Assembly: GCA_039889035.1 (NCBI GenBank)
Contig: JBDQQY010000021.1
Coordinates: 62,001 to 126,000, forward strand
DNA from: Plantactinospora sp039889035
GTDB lineage: Bacteria > Actinomycetota > Actinomycetes > Mycobacteriales > Micromonosporaceae
Direction: 5' to 3'
DNA length: 64,000 nt
Shown: piece by piece, positions 25,268 to 31,818 of the stretch
Numbering within the stretch: position 1 is the first letter of the stretch
Layout: each line of letters opens with the position of its first letter
Made by a program: the position numbers and the translations under genes
The notes under the pieces: generated by a model
The model's database searches: none
Seen by the model: the letters and a program-made list of their open reading frames with translations, nothing else
What the model was told of the DNA's origin: nothing

Positions 25268-25989
25268 CGCGCCGCCCCACCGTCGATCGAGCCGCCCGGC
25301 ACGCCGTCGCCGTGGCCCTCCGTCGCGCCGTCGACGGAGCCATAGCCGTCCGGGGCGTGGTCGCCGTCCGGGGCGAGCCGGAAGGTCTTGCGTACCCAAA
25401 TCGGTCCGGTGCCGTCGGGCACGCCCAGCCCGACCGCGCCCAGCTCGCCGAGCTGCCGGACCTGGTAGCCGGCCTGGTCCCAGCCGGTGTCCTCCGGCGG
25501 GCGGTGCCCGGCGCGAAGCTCCATCGGCGCCCAGCCGGTGTCGTCGAAGCCCGTACGGGTCCAGGCGTCGTCCGCCGGCTCGGTCAACGACCACCGCCAC
25601 GTACCGTCCACCGTGGACAGGATCGAGGTCTGCCCGGTCGGCTCAGGGGTGGAGTCGACGTGGGAGTCGTCCGGGCCGTGCACGGCGGCGAACATCAGCG
25701 CGATGTACGCGGGATCGACCTCGGCGACGGTGCAGGCGAGGACGTGCTCGCCGTACGGGACGACGGGGCGGGCCGAGGGCGGTTCCACGCCGTCGAGCAG
25801 CATCCGGCACTCCCCGGCCGCGTAGAGCCGGATCCGCAGCGGTATCCCGGCAAGCGGGTCACGCCAGCGGAGCACCACGCCACCGCAGCCGGCCGGCACC
25901 TCACAGTGCCCGTGCTCCTCCAGGATGAACAGCGGCGACTCCTTGGCGTACCTCGACACCGAGTTGAGCCTCAGTTCCCGGTCCTGCAT
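25264..25989 (-). CDS. First gene of the radical SAM operon: galactose-binding-like domain protein with Gly/Asp tail
   Basis: 241 residues from ATG 25989. I do not recognise a named family. Residues about 1-125 contain beta-rich sequence with two nearby cysteines (EEHGHCEVPAGCGGVVLRW). Residues about 130-205 look like a jelly-roll carbohydrate-binding module: 'TWRWSLTEPADDAWTRTGFD' and DDTGWAPMEL, then 'IWVRKTFRL', the pattern seen in sugar-binding domains of glycosidases. The last 35 residues are Gly/Asp/His-rich (DGYGSVDGATEGHGDGVPGG). No signal peptide. It overlaps the radical SAM gene by 4 bases, so the two are coupled. It may be substrate, chaperone or partner of the maturase. Confidence 0.75.
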   Translation of the reverse strand: MQDRELRLNSVSRYAKESPLFILEEHGHCEVPAGCGGVVLRWRDPLAGIPLRIRLYAAGECRMLLDGVEPPSARPVVPYGEHVLACTVAEVDPAYIALMFAAVHGPDDSHVDSTPEPTGQTSILSTVDGTWRWSLTEPADDAWTRTGFDDTGWAPMELRAGHRPPEDTGWDQAGYQVRQLGELGAVGLGVPDGTGPIWVRKTFRLAPDGDHAPDGYGSVDGATEGHGDGVPGGSIDGGAAR

Positions 25990-26089
25990 GCCCACCTCTC
26001 GTGCCGGCCGTCCCAAGGTCGCCCAACCTATCGCAGCGATGCCATTCCGGGACGTACCCTTCCGGCCGCCGCTTCCGCTGGTCCGACGG

Positions 26090-26141
26090 TTATCCACAGG
26101 GCCGCGCGGTTCTCCACAGGTTGTTCACAACGTGATCCACG
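26090..26141. promoter_or_regulatory. Cluster of four DnaA-box-like 9-mers
   Basis: TTATCCACA (26090-26098), TTCTCCACA (26110-26118), TTGTTCACA (26121-26129) and TGATCCACG (26133-26141) follow one another in the same orientation between the radical SAM operon and the TnpB element. The first equals the E. coli DnaA consensus and the others differ by one to three bases. No replication gene is nearby, so this is not evidently an origin. Confidence 0.5.
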
Positions 26142-26172
26142 TTCCCGCACGCCGGCTTCCTACAGTCAGGGC

Positions 26173-27378
26173 TTAACGCTTCCCCGTGGCTGGAAGCCGG
26201 GGGATTTCTGGCTCGGACCGCACCCGACCACCATCCTGGAAGGAGGTGATCGCATGTCTCACGTCGTCGGCACCAGCACGGCCACGCTCTGCCGTGGCGA
26301 GGATTACCCTCGCGGCGTTCCGGTCGCGGCAGGCGGTGTGTCCGCAGGTGTCGCACCGGAAGACCCTGATATCCAGCCCGAGGCGGTGCTCGGTTCTCGT
26401 ACCGCACTGCGAGCAGGTCATCGTGGTGTAGGCGGGCGGCACCAGCACCACCTTCCGGCCCGCCCGCATGCCACGATCGACAAGTTCCCGCTTCGCCGCA
26501 CCGATCGCCGCATCAGCAGCCTTACCCGCCATCCGGGACCTGGCCAGGAACGTCGGCTTGAAATCCTCAACGGCGATCGTCGCATGGTTATCGACGATCT
26601 TCTTCGCCCAGACGCGGGCGTCGTGGATGTTCTGCCGGGCCGCTTTCCTGGCCAGCTTCGCCGCCTGCCGTTTGGCCCGCAGGTAGCCGTTCGACGGCTT
26701 CACACCCCTTGGGCGCCGACGGCGGGCCATCCGGCGCTGGAGTTTGGCGAGTTCGGCGGCGCACCGTTTCCGGTGGCCGAGATACGGCAAGTCGTAGGCC
26801 GGGTCGGTGGTCGTCGCGGTCGTGGTGACGCCCCAGTCGACACCGATCGCCCCTTCGACGTCGGGGGCGCATGTGGTGTCGCGGCGGACGACGAAGGAGG
26901 CGTACCAGTGTCCGAGGCAGTCCTGGTAGACGCGGACGCTGGTCGGATCGGATGGCAGTTCGCGGGACCAGACGACCGGAATGGTGACGCCGCCGGGCAG
27001 CCGCAACCGACGGTCGCGGATCGAGAACCCACGCGTGGTGTATTCCAGGCTGGGCAGGGAGTCCTTACGCCGTTTCGGTCTCGGCCTCCCTCGACCCTTC
27101 ACGTTGAAGGAGTGCTGGAGGGCGAGAGCGTAGGTACGCAACGTCTGCTGCTGGGCGACCTGGGACCCGTCCTGCAACCACGACGACCGAGCCCGCGCCT
27201 CGGTCAACAACTTCGACAGCTTACAGAAGGTGGGTTTACGGCCGGTCCTGTGCTGGTGGACGGCCTCGTTCCACAGCCAGCGACACCGCCCCCACTCGGC
27301 CAACAGTACGGCCTCCGCAGTCGCGCCAGGGCGCAATCGGAAGGTGTACCGCACCGTCTCGCCCACATCGGCAACCAT
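26173..27378 (-). CDS. tnpB: TnpB RNA-guided nuclease of an IS605-like element
   Basis: 401 residues from ATG 27378. The N-terminal OrfB helix-turn-helix region is 'YTFRLRPGATAEAVLLAEWG'. The RuvC catalytic triad is complete: D181 in 'GAIGVDWGVT', E271 in 'TIAVEDF' and D352 in 'CRDRNAARVIL'. The zinc ribbon has C322, C325, C342 and C345 (TCSQCG ... RCDTCG). TnpB proteins are RNA-guided DNA endonucleases that help their element persist. The C-terminal codons run into the right-end hairpin, as is usual where the guide RNA overlaps the gene. The protein appears intact. Confidence 0.93.
   Translation of the reverse strand: MVADVGETVRYTFRLRPGATAEAVLLAEWGRCRWLWNEAVHQHRTGRKPTFCKLSKLLTEARARSSWLQDGSQVAQQQTLRTYALALQHSFNVKGRGRPRPKRRKDSLPSLEYTTRGFSIRDRRLRLPGGVTIPVVWSRELPSDPTSVRVYQDCLGHWYASFVVRRDTTCAPDVEGAIGVDWGVTTTATTTDPAYDLPYLGHRKRCAAELAKLQRRMARRRRPRGVKPSNGYLRAKRQAAKLARKAARQNIHDARVWAKKIVDNHATIAVEDFKPTFLARSRMAGKAADAAIGAAKRELVDRGMRAGRKVVLVPPAYTTMTCSQCGTRTEHRLGLDIRVFRCDTCGHTACRDRNAARVILATAERGRAGADDVRHAITSFQDGGRVRSEPEIPRLPATGKR
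26182..26203. repeat. Right-end hairpin of the TnpB element
   Basis: CCCC and GGGG arms surround a TGGC/GCC inner stem; the hairpin also encodes the last residues of TnpB. Confidence 0.6.
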
Positions 27379-27461
27379 CTCAGCCGCATCCGACAGTTTT
27401 GGCCCCGCAGAGGAGTCGACGCCATGCCGAAAACCAACACAACGCCGGACCGCCCTTTCCT

Positions 27462-27482
27462 CCCCATGGCTGAAGCCAGGGG
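27462..27482. repeat. Left-end hairpin of the TnpB element
   Basis: CCCC-A-TGGC-TGAA-GCCA-GGGG forms a stem with one bulged A, 18 bases before the response-regulator start codon. It matches the right-end hairpin in sequence and orientation. Confidence 0.6.
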
Positions 27483-27500
27483 TTTCTCGGGCGGCTCTTG

Positions 27501-28187
27501 ATGACGGAACGCCGGATCCTGGTCGTGGAGGACGAGCGCACCATCGCCGAGTCGGTGGCCGCCCGGCTGCGTGCCGAGGGCTTCGTGGTGGAGATCGCGC
27601 GGGACGGGCCGGGCGCCGTCGAGGCGTTCCGCAGCGGCCGGCCGGAGCTGGTCGTCCTCGACGTGATGCTGCCCGGCTTCGACGGCCTGGAGGTGTGCCG
27701 GCGGATCCAGGCCGACCGGCCCGTCCCGGTGCTGATGCTGACGGCCCGGGACGACGAGACAGACCTGCTGGTCGGGCTCGCCGTCGGCGCCGACGACTAC
27801 CTCACCAAGCCGTTCTCGCTGCGCGAACTCGCCGCCCGGGTGCACGCGCTGCTCCGCCGGGTCGACCGCGCCACTGCCGCGGCACGCAACGGCGTGGAGA
27901 TCCTCCGGATCGGGAACCTCGAAATCAACCAGGCCGAGCGGCGGGTCCGCCGCGACGGGATCGAGGCGCACCTGACCCCGACCGAGTTCGACCTGCTGAC
28001 GCACTTCGCCAACCGGCCCCGGATGGTACTGCCCCGGGAACGGCTGCTCGCCGACGTCTGGGGCTGGGCCGACAGCTCGGGTACCCGCACCGTCGACAGC
28101 CACGTCAAAGCCCTGCGCCGCAAACTCGGCGCCGATCTGATCCGCACCGTGCACGGTGTCGGCTACGCGTTGGAGGTACGGCCGTGA
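27501..28187 (+). CDS. OmpR-family response regulator
   Basis: 228 residues from ATG 27501. Receiver domain: acidic pocket 'VVEDERT', phospho-acceptor Asp in 'LVVLDVMLPG', Thr in 'VLMLTARDDETD' and Lys in 'YLTKPFSLREL'. C-terminal winged helix: 'LTPTEFDLLTHFANRPRMVL' and 'GTRTVDSHVKALRRKL'. It would bind DNA when phosphorylated by the kinase encoded next, whose GTG overlaps this stop. The left-end hairpin of the TnpB element stops 18 bases before the start, leaving no room for a native promoter or ribosome site, so expression may depend on the element or on a short remnant. Confidence 0.95.
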   Translation: MTERRILVVEDERTIAESVAARLRAEGFVVEIARDGPGAVEAFRSGRPELVVLDVMLPGFDGLEVCRRIQADRPVPVLMLTARDDETDLLVGLAVGADDYLTKPFSLRELAARVHALLRRVDRATAAARNGVEILRIGNLEINQAERRVRRDGIEAHLTPTEFDLLTHFANRPRMVLPRERLLADVWGWADSSGTRTVDSHVKALRRKLGADLIRTVHGVGYALEVRP

Positions 28188-29302
28188 CGAGCTTCTGGAG
28201 CACCGTCAACCGGACGATGGACGTACTGCCCCGACCGCTGGACCCGATCTGGTCGATCAAGCTGAAGCTCGGCATCCTGATCGTCGGTTCGGGTGCCGCC
28301 GGGATGACCGTGTTCATCCTCGGCATCGGCTGGCTGCCGCCCTGGACCACCGGGACGGCCATCGGACTGGCACTACTCACCTCGCAGGTGCTGGCCCACG
28401 GCATGACCTCGCCGCTGCGCGAGATGACGGCGGCGGCCCGGGCGATGGCCAGGGGCGACTACACCCGGCAGGTCCGGGCCAGTTCCCGGGACGAGGTCGG
28501 CACGCTGGCCGCCGCGTTCAACCAGATGGCCGGAGACCTGGCCGAGGCCGACCGGCGCCGCCGGGAGCTGATCGCGAACGTGTCGCACGAGCTGCGTACC
28601 CCGATCACCGCCCTCCAGGGCTTGCTGGAGAACATCGTCGACGGGGTGGCGGAGCCGGACCTGCCGACGCTGCGGGTCGCGCTCGCCCAGACCGAGCGGC
28701 TCGGGCACCTGGTCGCCGACCTGCTCGACCTCTCCCGGCTCGACGCGGGGGTGCTGCCGCTGCGCCGGCAGAACGTCGACGTGGCGGAGTTCCTGGACGA
28801 GGTGGTCCAACAGGCCAGGGTCACCGCGGCCGGCGCCGGGCGCGACGTCCGGTTCGAGATACGCCAGCAGTCCGCGGAGCTGACCGTGCAGGCGGATCCC
28901 CGACGGCTGCACCAGGTCTTCGCCAACCTGCTGGACAACGCCGCCCGGCACAGCCCGCCTGCCGGCACCGTACTGGTCGCCGCGGAGCGGGTCGGCGACG
29001 AGCTGCGGTTCGAGGTGACCGACGAGGGCGAGGGAATTCCGGCCCGGCTTCGGCCGGAGGTGTTCGAGCGCTTCACCCGGGGCGAGCGGACCAGCGACGG
29101 CGGCACCGGGCTCGGCCTGGCGATCGCGCACTGGGTGGTGGATCTGCACGGCGGCAGCATCGCCGTCGCCGACCGTCCCCTGGTCGAGCCCGGTCCGGCC
29201 AACCGCTCGGACCGTCCGGTCGGCTGCCAGATCCGGGTGAGCCTGCCGATGGTGGCGCCGACTGCGGGGGACCACTCCGCCGTACTGGTAGAACGGCGAT
29301 GA
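28184..29302 (+). CDS. Sensor histidine kinase with HAMP domain
   Basis: 372 residues from GTG 28184 (GTGA overlap with the regulator stop). Two membrane segments near residues 25-70 with almost no extracellular loop, then HAMP ('SPLREMTAAARAMARGDYTR'), the phospho-acceptor box 'NVSHELRTPITALQGLLE', N box 'NLLDNAARHSPP', G1 'VTDEGEGIPARL' and G2 'GGTGLGLAIAHWVVDLHGG'. The tiny external part suggests sensing in the membrane or through a partner, perhaps the DUF4173 protein encoded next, whose ATG overlaps this stop. It phosphorylates the upstream regulator by position and family. Confidence 0.93.
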   Translation: MTSFWSTVNRTMDVLPRPLDPIWSIKLKLGILIVGSGAAGMTVFILGIGWLPPWTTGTAIGLALLTSQVLAHGMTSPLREMTAAARAMARGDYTRQVRASSRDEVGTLAAAFNQMAGDLAEADRRRRELIANVSHELRTPITALQGLLENIVDGVAEPDLPTLRVALAQTERLGHLVADLLDLSRLDAGVLPLRRQNVDVAEFLDEVVQQARVTAAGAGRDVRFEIRQQSAELTVQADPRRLHQVFANLLDNAARHSPPAGTVLVAAERVGDELRFEVTDEGEGIPARLRPEVFERFTRGERTSDGGTGLGLAIAHWVVDLHGGSIAVADRPLVEPGPANRSDRPVGCQIRVSLPMVAPTAGDHSAVLVERR

Positions 29303-31368
29303 ACGAGGTGGAACCGAGGATGAACGACCAGCCGACCGGACCCGCGAACGCACCGAACCGGCAGGGGCAACCGGACCCGGCGGCGGCCAGCACCGGCACG
29401 CCACCGAGACCGACGGCTACTCCGACCACGGCGGCGACGCCCGGGACAACCCCGGCGACGACAACGGCTGCCCCGACGCCCGGACCGACCCCGGCCAGGA
29501 CGACGACGGCACCGGCTCCGAGGCAGAGCGCAGCCCCTGTGCCGGGGCCGCCCGCGCCCGGTGCCTGGGCAGCGCCAGGGTGGGCGCCCCCACCCTCTCC
29601 GCCCTCCTGGATCGCGACCCGCTGGCCCGGACCGGCCGGCGGCCCGACCCAGCCGGTACTGGTCGGAGTTGCCGCGTCGGCGGCCGTCGCCGCGGTGAGC
29701 CTCCCGCTGACCCGGCCCGGGATCGGCTGGCTGGTCGCCGGAGTCGCCGGAGCGGCGGCGCTGGTCACCGCCGCCTGGCCCGCCGCGGGTACCACGAGCA
29801 CCTCCGACGGCGTCCACCCGACCAGCCACCCCGCCCCCGGCCGACCGGTGAACACCCCCGGGTCCGCCGCCCCGGCGAGTAACGCCGGCCCCGCCCACCC
29901 GGCGTCCACCCCGCCCCAACCAACGGCGGCCGCACCGCCCCAACCACCAACAGCCGCACCGCCCCAAGCACCAACAGCGGCACCGCCCCAACCAGCAACA
30001 GCGGCACCGCCCCAACCAGCAACAGCGGCACGGTTCAACGGGACGGCGGCAACGGCCGCGGCGGCGGGTCGGCCGGTGGGTGGATGGCGGCGGATCGGGT
30101 GCGCCCGGCCGTTCTGGGCCGCCACCACCGTCGCGCTGCTCGGCGTCGGCACGATCCGGGCGGCGGGCTGGCTGTTCGTACTCTGCCTGCTCACCGCGGC
30201 GGTCACCGCGACGCTGACTCTCGCGGACGGCCGGTCGGTACGCGCGATGCTGCTCTCCGCCCTGGTACCACCGGCAGCCCTGGTCCGGTCGGTGCCGTGG
30301 CTGGTCAAGGGGCTGGCCCGGTCGCCGCGCTCAGGCCGGGGACCGGCGGTCGGCCGTACCCTGGTCAGCGTCCTGGTCACGGTCGGCCTGCTGCTGGTCT
30401 TCGGTCTGCTGTTCTCCTCCGCCGACGCGGCCTTCGCCGGGCTGGTGGACCGGCTCCTTCCCGAGCTGTCGGTTGCCACGGGATTCCGCTGGGTGTTCGT
30501 GTTCGGGACGGTCGGCGCGGCGCTGCTCGGCGCCGCGTACGTGCTCGCGGCGCCGCCGGACCTGACCGGTTTGGCGTCCGGCCCGAGCCGGCGACGTCTG
30601 CGCCGGGCCGAGTGGATCCTGCCGGTCGGGCTGCTCGACGTACTCTTCGCCGGCTTCGTGGCAGTCCAGGTCACCACCCTCTTCGGCGGCTCCGACCACG
30701 TACTGCGGACCGCCGGCCTCAGCTACGCCGAGTATGCCCGGAACGGCTTCTGGCAACTGCTCGCCGTCTCGCTGCTCACCCTGCTGGTAATCGGTGCTGC
30801 CGCCCGCTGGGCGCCCCGGGAGAGCCGGGCCGACCGGGCCCTGATCCGCATCCTGCTCGGCGGGCTCACCCTGCTCAGCCTGGTGGTGGTGGCCTCGGCG
30901 CTGTTCCGGATGGACGTCTACGCCGACGCGTACGGCGCGACCCGGCTCCGGCTGCTGGTCGCCGTCTGTGAGGGGTGGCTGGGGCTGGTCTTCGTGCTGA
31001 TCGCGGTGGCCGGGCTACGGCTGGCCGCCCGCTGGCTGCCCGGGATTGCGATCGGTACGGCGGTAGTCGCGCTGCTCGCCCTGGCGGTGGCGAACCCGGA
31101 CCGGCTGATCGCCGAGCACAACGTCGACCGGTACGAGCGGACCGGCCGGATCGACGTCGCCTACCTCTCCGGGCTCTCCGCCGACGCCGTACCGGCGCTC
31201 GACCGGCTGCCGGGCCAGCTGCGCGACTGCGCGCTGTGGGGGTACGACGACGACCTGCCGACGGACGACTGGCGGGAGACCAACCTCGCCCGGATCGAGG
31301 CCCGGCGGATCGTGGCCGAGCGCCCGCCCGCCAGCCGGACGGTCTGCCCGGGGCAGCCCAGATGGTGA
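29299..31368 (+). CDS. DUF4173/DUF4153 polytopic membrane protein with Pro/Ala-rich N-terminus
   Basis: 689 residues from ATG 29299 (ATGA overlap with the kinase). The first 260 residues are Pro/Thr/Ala-rich, with tandem 8-residue units A-A-P-P-Q-P-x-T around 210-245, interrupted by hydrophobic stretches near 115-155. The remainder has about nine membrane segments and typical family sequence: 'LRTAGLSYAEYARNGFWQL', 'RLLVAVCEGWLGLVFVLI' and a conserved end 'NPDRLIAEHNVDRY ... RIDVAYLSGLSADAVPAL'. The function of the family is unknown. Overlapping genes suggest that it works with, or is a sensor partner of, the two-component pair. Confidence 0.85.
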   Translation: MNEVEPRMNDQPTGPANAPNRQGQPDPAAASTGTPPRPTATPTTAATPGTTPATTTAAPTPGPTPARTTTAPAPRQSAAPVPGPPAPGAWAAPGWAPPPSPPSWIATRWPGPAGGPTQPVLVGVAASAAVAAVSLPLTRPGIGWLVAGVAGAAALVTAAWPAAGTTSTSDGVHPTSHPAPGRPVNTPGSAAPASNAGPAHPASTPPQPTAAAPPQPPTAAPPQAPTAAPPQPATAAPPQPATAARFNGTAATAAAAGRPVGGWRRIGCARPFWAATTVALLGVGTIRAAGWLFVLCLLTAAVTATLTLADGRSVRAMLLSALVPPAALVRSVPWLVKGLARSPRSGRGPAVGRTLVSVLVTVGLLLVFGLLFSSADAAFAGLVDRLLPELSVATGFRWVFVFGTVGAALLGAAYVLAAPPDLTGLASGPSRRRLRRAEWILPVGLLDVLFAGFVAVQVTTLFGGSDHVLRTAGLSYAEYARNGFWQLLAVSLLTLLVIGAAARWAPRESRADRALIRILLGGLTLLSLVVVASALFRMDVYADAYGATRLRLLVAVCEGWLGLVFVLIAVAGLRLAARWLPGIAIGTAVVALLALAVANPDRLIAEHNVDRYERTGRIDVAYLSGLSADAVPALDRLPGQLRDCALWGYDDDLPTDDWRETNLARIEARRIVAERPPASRTVCPGQPRW

Positions 31369-31403
31369 CTTGACATTCCCGGCCAGCCGGTGAGACTGCC
31401 GGG

Positions 31404-31817
31404 GTGGCCATCCCCATCGATCGGCAGCCGCAGCCGGGGCCGCCCGGACCGCCCCGCCGGACCCGGGTGGTACTGGCCGAGGTGGCCCGCGGCGGCAACG
31501 GCGCCGAGCGGACCAGGGCCGAGCTGACCCAGCAGACCCAGGTCGGCGAGGCCCTGCTCCGGGGACTGATCCGCGCCCAGCTCGCCCTCGCGCTGCGGCT
31601 GTCGCTGGTGGTCGGGATCGGGCTCGGCGGTCTGCCGCTGCTCTTCGCGATCGCCCCGGAGGTCGGCGCGGCGAAGCTGTTCGGGGTCAACCTGCCCTGG
31701 CTGCTCCTCGGGGTGGCCGCCTTCCCGTTCCTGGTCGCGGTCGGCTGGGCGTACGTGCACCTGGCCGAGCGCAACGAGCAGGACTTCACCGACGTGGTCC
31801 AGCGGCCGGAGCGCTGA
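31404..31817 (+). CDS. Small membrane protein preceding a sodium:solute symporter
   Basis: 137 residues from GTG 31404. A 50-residue hydrophilic start is followed by 'EALLRGLIRAQLALALRLSL' and two membrane segments (LVVGIGLGGLPLLFAIA, LPWLLLGVAAFPFLVAVGWA), then an acidic tail 'VHLAERNEQDFTDVVQ'. It is analogous in place and topology to the DUF485 protein at 34446-34811, which also precedes an acetate-type symporter, but the sequence is not clearly DUF485. It ends 1 base before the symporter start, so the pair is translated together and probably forms a complex. Confidence 0.75.
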   Translation: MAIPIDRQPQPGPPGPPRRTRVVLAEVARGGNGAERTRAELTQQTQVGEALLRGLIRAQLALALRLSLVVGIGLGGLPLLFAIAPEVGAAKLFGVNLPWLLLGVAAFPFLVAVGWAYVHLAERNEQDFTDVVQRPER

Positions 31818-31818
31818 G

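Larger units (their letters stand above)
26173..27490 (-). mobile_element. IS200/IS605-group element with tnpB only
   Basis: A tnpB gene is flanked by a similar imperfect hairpin at each side: CCCC-g-TGGC...GCC-GGGG at 26182-26203 and CCCC-a-TGGC...GCCA-GGGG at 27462-27482, in the same orientation, as at the subterminal ends of this group. No tnpA (Y1 transposase) or serine recombinase is present, so the element is non-autonomous or a remnant moved in trans. Exact ends are not fixed; no target duplication is expected for this group. The guide RNA (omega/reRNA) normally derives from the 3' end of tnpB and the right end, here around 26170-26300. Confidence 0.75.

Noticed and set aside
26090..26141. 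Chromosomal or plasmid replication origin
   Set aside because: Only DnaA-like boxes are seen; no dnaA, dnaN, rep gene or AT-rich unwinding region is nearby.
27498..27500. TTG as start of the response regulator
   Set aside because: The adjacent ATG at 27501 gives the exact family N-terminus and TTG is a rarer start.
27490..27510. TTGAT target motif of the ISDra2 type at the left end
   Set aside because: The motif is on the plus strand while the element's top strand is the minus strand, so the orientation is wrong.
27204..28154. Minus-strand 316-codon frame spanning the response regulator
   Set aside because: No family similarity; the opposite strand encodes a canonical OmpR-type regulator.
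28156..29298. Upstream extension of the DUF4173 gene
   Set aside because: It is another frame of the kinase gene; ATG 29299 overlaps the kinase stop in the usual ATGA manner.
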